The translations under genes were made by a program, and so were the position numbers. Shown one piece after another: positions 60,381 to 64,000 of a stretch of DNA of 64,000 bases. Source of the stretch: RGIG8497 sp045593265 (lineage in GTDB: Bacteria; Bacillota; Clostridia; RGIG6154); the NCBI GenBank assembly GCA_045593265.1, contig JAZNWH010000105.1, forward strand, positions 23,554-87,553, read 5' to 3'. The stretch's first letter is position 1. Every line of letters begins with the position of its first letter. The notes beneath the pieces are model-generated. The model was not told the DNA's origin. It was given only the letters and a program-made list of their open reading frames with translations, and made no database searches.

Positions 60381-60432
60381 ATTATATCTTAATATATAAA
60401 AATTGTCAACAATTTTTTATATTTGTTAACAA
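60381..60432 (-). promoter_or_regulatory. Promoter of the sugar-acid operon with tandem GntR/FadR-type operators
   Basis: On the - strand TTGACA (60409-60404), 17 bases, TATAAT (60386-60381): exact consensus. TTGTCAACAA (60403-60412) lies over the -35 box and TTGTTAACAA (60423-60432) lies exactly 20 bases upstream. Both fit the TNGTNNNACNA form bound by FadR-type GntR proteins. The first is extended to AAAAATTGT-CA-ACAATTTTT (60398-60417). Confidence 0.88.
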
Positions 60433-60554
60433 CTTTGCGTATTGGTTTTTGATGTATATGTTGCGCCTTGACTATTCACTGCATCAAGGCAGAACTTCAC
60501 TTACAAAGTAAACATCACAATCTTTAGATAACTTCACTTGCCTTAATTTTTAAA

Positions 60555-61868
60555 CTAAAAATAAATTTTATTTTTCTTTAACAAGTGTTTGTATGCGCCA
60601 AGTGATACCAAACTGTCAAATGCCATTCCGATTCCAAACATCATCGCTATTCCCGTAAGAGTCGGAACCCAGATTTTTGTAACATATAATAAAAAAGCCG
60701 TTCCATAGTACAATGTATTAGTTACAACCGATTCGAAAAGCATATATTTTGTTTTTCCCAATCCGTAAAAAGTCGCATCAAAAACATTTTGAAATGCATA
60801 CAATACATAAAAACCAACTAAAATCACAACAAGATTGTACAATTTATCTACATCCGTGAACAAAAGTACATTTGTCATAAATGGTTTCCACAGTGGCATA
60901 GACACAAGCCAAAATAAACAAATAACAGTTGTTATCGCAAAATATCCTAATGTTTTATTCTTAATAGCATAGCGATCAGTTGAAACATCTTTTTTTATAT
61001 ATTCACCCAGTTGTGTTATGGGCAAAAGTAACCATCCCCAAATAAAGTTATTTGCAACCCAATATGTACCTTGTTCGTTCACAACATTTACCATTCGTGA
61101 AATCATTACTATATAAGCAAAATTTCTTACAAAGGATTCAATCCCTGAAATTCCGCCGACTTTCCAAAGCTCTTTCATCCACGAAAATGAAAGTTTCTGC
61201 TTTGTAAAAAGAAATCCGTCTTCTTTATTTAGCAAAACCAAACTTATAATAAATATTGTTCCGTTTACAATAATATTTGTTATTGCGATTCCATTAACAC
61301 CTAGTTTTAACGAGCAAGGAAGAGATGATACTAAAAGCATATCAATTACTGTACACAAAATTAACCGCGTTCCTGTCAATATATACATAAATTTTACTTT
61401 ATTTAATGTAATCAGCACTACAAGAACAAAACTTGAAATAACTGAAAATATTAATGCTATACTTTCTATCCGTATATATGTTGCTGATTCTGCCAAAATA
61501 TCTTTGTTAACAGACATAATCATAAGCATCGGTTTTATAAATAACATAATCAGCATTGCTAATACAACATATATTGAAAATGTAAACAAGAGACCAGTCT
61601 TAAAACAATTGCTAAGTTCTTTTTTATTATTTGATACTTTACCAACAAAATAATAAAGCGGTAATATTATTGATTCGTTTATAATTTCATACAGTAAATT
61701 TATCCAGGTAAGCTGTCCAGCAATAGAAAATGAATACTCACCCGGTAGTTGTCCTAAAAAGAAAACCCTTAAAGTTGTATATATTGTCGGAACTAATTGT
61801 ATAAACATTAAAGAGATTATAAGCTTATAATCTATCAGTAATAAAGACCTTTTAATCTTACGATTCAA
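60555..61868 (-). CDS. MATE-like multidrug/metabolite transporter
   Basis: A 437-residue protein with about 12 hydrophobic helices and the general layout of the MATE/MOP superfamily (SIAGQLTWINLLYEIINES, GVNGIAITNIIVNGTIFI, YWVANNFIWGWLLLP). It is a distant member: the N-terminal half does not show the usual GxG motif between helices 1 and 2. Substrate unknown. TTG start, seven bases after AAAGGAG. The gap upstream (61869-61943) is AT-rich with no clear promoter. Confidence 0.7.
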   Translation of the reverse strand: MNRKIKRSLLLIDYKLIISLMFIQLVPTIYTTLRVFFLGQLPGEYSFSIAGQLTWINLLYEIINESIILPLYYFVGKVSNNKKELSNCFKTGLLFTFSIYVVLAMLIMLFIKPMLMIMSVNKDILAESATYIRIESIALIFSVISSFVLVVLITLNKVKFMYILTGTRLILCTVIDMLLVSSLPCSLKLGVNGIAITNIIVNGTIFIISLVLLNKEDGFLFTKQKLSFSWMKELWKVGGISGIESFVRNFAYIVMISRMVNVVNEQGTYWVANNFIWGWLLLPITQLGEYIKKDVSTDRYAIKNKTLGYFAITTVICLFWLVSMPLWKPFMTNVLLFTDVDKLYNLVVILVGFYVLYAFQNVFDATFYGLGKTKYMLFESVVTNTLYYGTAFLLYVTKIWVPTLTGIAMMFGIGMAFDSLVSLGAYKHLLKKNKIYF

Positions 61869-61943
61869 CTTAATACTCCTTTCAACAAAAATCGACAGTG
61901 TTTAATTGCAATATGTAAGATTTAGATGCAAATAATTTTACAA

Positions 61944-62354
61944 TCAACCATCAAGAAGTTTTATGATTTCTTGTAACTTTTTATCTTTTGTATTATCCGA
62001 ATCTTGCCAATAAACGAAGAAATTTACAAATCTCTTCATGATATTACTTATATCAATAGATTTAGTTTTCATTATACTCGTAAGATATTCTATCACATTC
62101 TTATTATTTAATTTTTTAAAGAAACTCCTCATATATGCTTTTGAAACGTTTCTATCGAAAGCATAAAAGGTAATATCTTTTAGATTATCAAGAAAAAATC
62201 TATATTTCTTGTTTTCTGAAATATCATCAAAATCATTATTCATAAAATCGCTAACCTGAACAAATAATTCTTCCGTTACACTTTCATACTTTGGAAATTC
62301 TTCATTTAGCTTAACTTTTTCAAACTCTAAATATGACAAACAGTCTATTTTCAT
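61944..62354 (-). CDS. Hypothetical 136-residue helical protein
   Basis: I do not recognise this protein. It is predicted soluble and helical, rich in Lys, Asp, Phe and Asn (FFKKLNNKNVIEYLTSIMK), with no signal, membrane helix or cysteine pair; the only Cys is residue 5. ATG lies six bases after AGGAGATG. It is flanked by repeat-type sequence on both sides (61900-61930 and 62394-62423), and its very low GC may point to recent acquisition. Confidence 0.5.
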   Translation of the reverse strand: MKIDCLSYLEFEKVKLNEEFPKYESVTEELFVQVSDFMNNDFDDISENKKYRFFLDNLKDITFYAFDRNVSKAYMRSFFKKLNNKNVIEYLTSIMKTKSIDISNIMKRFVNFFVYWQDSDNTKDKKLQEIIKLLDG

Positions 62355-62393
62355 TTATTCATCTCCTATTCGACACCTTTCGACATCCATATT

Positions 62394-62423
62394 GCGAGGC
62401 ATAAGGTTTAGATGCAAACCTTT
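62394..62423. repeat. Dispersed hairpin fragment (AAGGTTTAGATGCAAACCTT)
   Basis: AAGGTTT-agatgc-AAACCTT forms a stem followed by TTTG on the + side. The left flank GAGGCATAAGG and the stem resemble 55170-55198. It may also terminate rightward transcription, but no + strand gene precedes it. Confidence 0.5.
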
Positions 62424-62479
62424 TTGATAGCTGTTCATATCAAGTTATAATAAAAACATATAAATAAATTGGAATTTGT

Positions 62480-63088
62480 TTATTCTTTGTCAGGTTGTTG
62501 ACCATCATGTGCGAGCCATTTACATTCGGTAATTTCCATATCTGTAAATGTAGCTTTAAATGAAGAATTTTCTGCACTGCAAGCGTAAACACCAAACTTA
62601 ATTGTATCTTTCACATTAAACATGTGGCAAATACGCATTTGCTTGAAATTCACACCATCTGTTGAATTTTCAATACAAAAATCATCATCTCTGCGACTCA
62701 AACGAAACCATACTGACTTGATTTTTGCATCAACATCAACAGAAGACCAATCCGAATATCCATTGTTTGTTACAACGCTACCGAGACGTTGGATGTTTTC
62801 ATTTTCGTACTCCATTGCCGCTTTAAGCCAATTTTCGCTGTCAAGATACATAACGATTCCACTTTGGTCATAACGCACCTTTGTATCAAACTCTGTCTTA
62901 ACCACGAAAGAAAAGTATTTTTCATCGGTTTTCATTTGCAAAACAGGTGCATTATCATTTCTGAAATGATAATATGTTCGTTGCCACAAATCAGTATGCG
63001 GTTCTGTAATTATTTCGATTTTGTCTTCTGTGATTGTACATTGTTTTGGAGCTCTTGTCCATTTCATATTCTTTGTATTGATTTTCAT
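62480..63088 (-). CDS. DUF1349 concanavalin-like domain protein
   Basis: A 202-residue single-domain protein of the DUF1349 family, a beta-sandwich related to concanavalin-type carbohydrate-binding domains. Marks are WTRAPKQCTITEDKIEI, DQSGIVMYLDSENWLKAAMEYEN in pieces, and WFRLSRRDDDFCIENSTDGVNF. There is no signal peptide, so it would act in the cytosol. Its neighbour is an SGNH hydrolase, suggesting work on acylated carbohydrate. I start at ATG 63088, eight bases after AGAGG. Confidence 0.8.
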   Translation of the reverse strand: MKINTKNMKWTRAPKQCTITEDKIEIITEPHTDLWQRTYYHFRNDNAPVLQMKTDEKYFSFVVKTEFDTKVRYDQSGIVMYLDSENWLKAAMEYENENIQRLGSVVTNNGYSDWSSVDVDAKIKSVWFRLSRRDDDFCIENSTDGVNFKQMRICHMFNVKDTIKFGVYACSAENSSFKATFTDMEITECKWLAHDGQQPDKE

Positions 63089-63097
63089 TTTAGACAC

Positions 63098-63430
63098 CTC
63101 TACAAATTCTCATTTATTATTTCGACTTTTTCGACAATCTTACTATACTCGTGTCAAGTCTGGTGAACAGTGAATAATAAGAACCATCACGAAATATAAC
63201 GAAATCAAAGATTTCTATATTTCGGAGAACCTTGTTGTGCCAAGGCACAATAGAACCTACTAACTTTTCCCTATTTTTTCAACTGTATTTTTCTTGAACA
63301 AAATTCCTTAGAACCCGCAGGAATATTAGATTTTCCTGCCCGATATGTAAATATTTATTATCTACAAACTATTCTTTTAATTTTTGAAATTTGTCACAAG
63401 TGAAACATAGCAGAACTTTTTGCAAACAGA
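63098..63430. other. Intergenic region with two hairpins
   Basis: No gene seen. It holds CGAAATATA-ac-GAAATC/GATTTC-TATATTTCG (63190-63224), a near-perfect 35-base hairpin, and TTGTGCC-AA-GGCACAA (63235-63250). Neither has a U-tract in the direction of the SGNH gene, so they look more like dispersed repeats or structured RNA than terminators. Confidence 0.5.
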
Positions 63431-64000
63431 TTAGAGGTTATAGCGACCAATAACATCTGTCAATGCTTTGGCCATAGACGCAAATCCAAAATCTGTTGGA
63501 TGGCAATTATCCACAGTTCCCGAATCTTTACAAAGTTCAGTCAGTGCCTCTCCGTCAATAAAATATACATTTTTATCGCCAGATAAAACCGCATTACGAT
63601 ATGTTGTTTCAATTATGCATCGTCTTATTCTTTCATCATCGGTTAAAAAATGTTTTGGTCGAGACATCATTATCACAGGCAAAAGCGGGTTCTTCTTTCT
63701 TATTGCCTTAAACATTTTTTCGTGAGTTTTTTCAAGATGCTCAACGGTGGGAGCATTATAATCGTAATCATAAACAAAAATTGACATATCTAAATTCTTG
63801 ATATATTCAATCATCTCATCTTCTGCCCTTGCATTTCCTGAAAAACCAAGATTTATGTAATCGTAATTAAAAGTTCTCGAAACAATCGCTTGATAGCTCA
63901 TTCCCGGCCTTGATGCACATCCACCCTGTGTTATTGATGAACCGTAATATACAATCGGTTTATCATTTTTATATGCTGCAGCTTCTGATACATAAGCAGT
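63431..64000 (-). CDS. SGNH/GDSL-family hydrolase (partial, 5' end outside the window)
   Basis: The frame runs off the right edge; about 189 residues are visible. Block I is YYGSSITQGGCAS with the nucleophile serine, block II is INLGFSGNARAE with the oxyanion glycine and asparagine, and block V is DNCHPTDFGFA with the Asp-His pair. These suit a carbohydrate esterase or lipase-type enzyme of the GDSL group. A spare N-terminal domain may lie beyond the edge. It is upstream of the DUF1349 gene on the same strand, 342 bases away. Confidence 0.85.
   Translation of the reverse strand, partial: TAYVSEAAAYKNDKPIVYYGSSITQGGCASRPGMSYQAIVSRTFNYDYINLGFSGNARAEDEMIEYIKNLDMSIFVYDYDYNAPTVEHLEKTHEKMFKAIRKKNPLLPVIMMSRPKHFLTDDERIRRCIIETTYRNAVLSGDKNVYFIDGEALTELCKDSGTVDNCHPTDFGFASMAKALTDVIGRYNL

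Overview
The window looks like chromosomal DNA from an AT-rich, Gram-positive, anaerobic and probably spore-forming member of the Clostridia (Bacillota). The evidence is low GC, strong AAGGAG-type ribosome binding sites, TTGACA-N17-TATAAT promoters, a perfect CIRCE operator before groESL, HPr kinase, Asp23/Gls24 with FakA, the sporulation proteins SpoIVB and PdaA, an oxygen-sensitive glycyl radical enzyme, and a preQ1-I riboswitch. I cannot name a species. TGA is used as a normal stop throughout.

Layout. Positions 1-6003 (+) hold a housekeeping run: a TsaB-like tail, rpiB, dCMP deaminase, sua5, rimI, tsaD, a DUF1294 gene broken by one in-frame TGA, an ion permease and tyrA. Positions 6112-17605 are mixed: a MATE exporter, pdaA, an ABC-F ATPase, mgtE, an alanine/glycine symporter, a polar amino-acid ABC transporter with a circularly permuted binding protein, a GNAT enzyme and a DUF2156 protein. 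Positions 17738-33423 (-) are a long core block: rnj, groEL/groES, ruvBAC, coaD, rsmD, recG, fakA, asp23, murB, glucokinase, hprK and a HAD phosphatase. Positions 33490-34107 hold a hairpin-rich repeat and two tRNA genes (Val, Met).

Positions 34183-47725 are accessory. A divergent RpiR-type regulator faces a three-gene amino-sugar operon: an unrecognised 629-residue protein, a BadF-type sugar kinase and a NanE-MurQ fusion. Next come a MATE protein, a DeoR regulator, and a glycyl radical enzyme with its activase and an AraC regulator. That last group sits between the intact spoIVB and a detached second copy of the spoIVB 3' end, which suggests an insertion at that gene. Positions 47822-53723 (-) hold fumarase alpha, RNase R, SecG, a preQ1-controlled QueT transporter, and two CobW-type GTPases, one with a His-rich minisatellite tract and one with a C-terminal YcgQ-like domain. 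Positions 53841-64000 hold small membrane and hypothetical genes, a GntR-controlled sugar-acid operon (enolase-superfamily dehydratase, M24 protein, DHDPS-type aldolase, zinc dehydrogenase), a MATE-like protein, a DUF1349 protein and an SGNH hydrolase cut by the window edge.

Most notable for follow-up: the permuted binding protein; the NanE-MurQ operon with its unknown partner and dense operator region; the spoIVB-flanked glycyl radical cassette; the paired CobW GTPases; and the sugar-acid operon carrying a stand-alone M24 protein under tandem operators exactly 20 bp apart. All functional statements come from reading motifs by eye; no database search was run.
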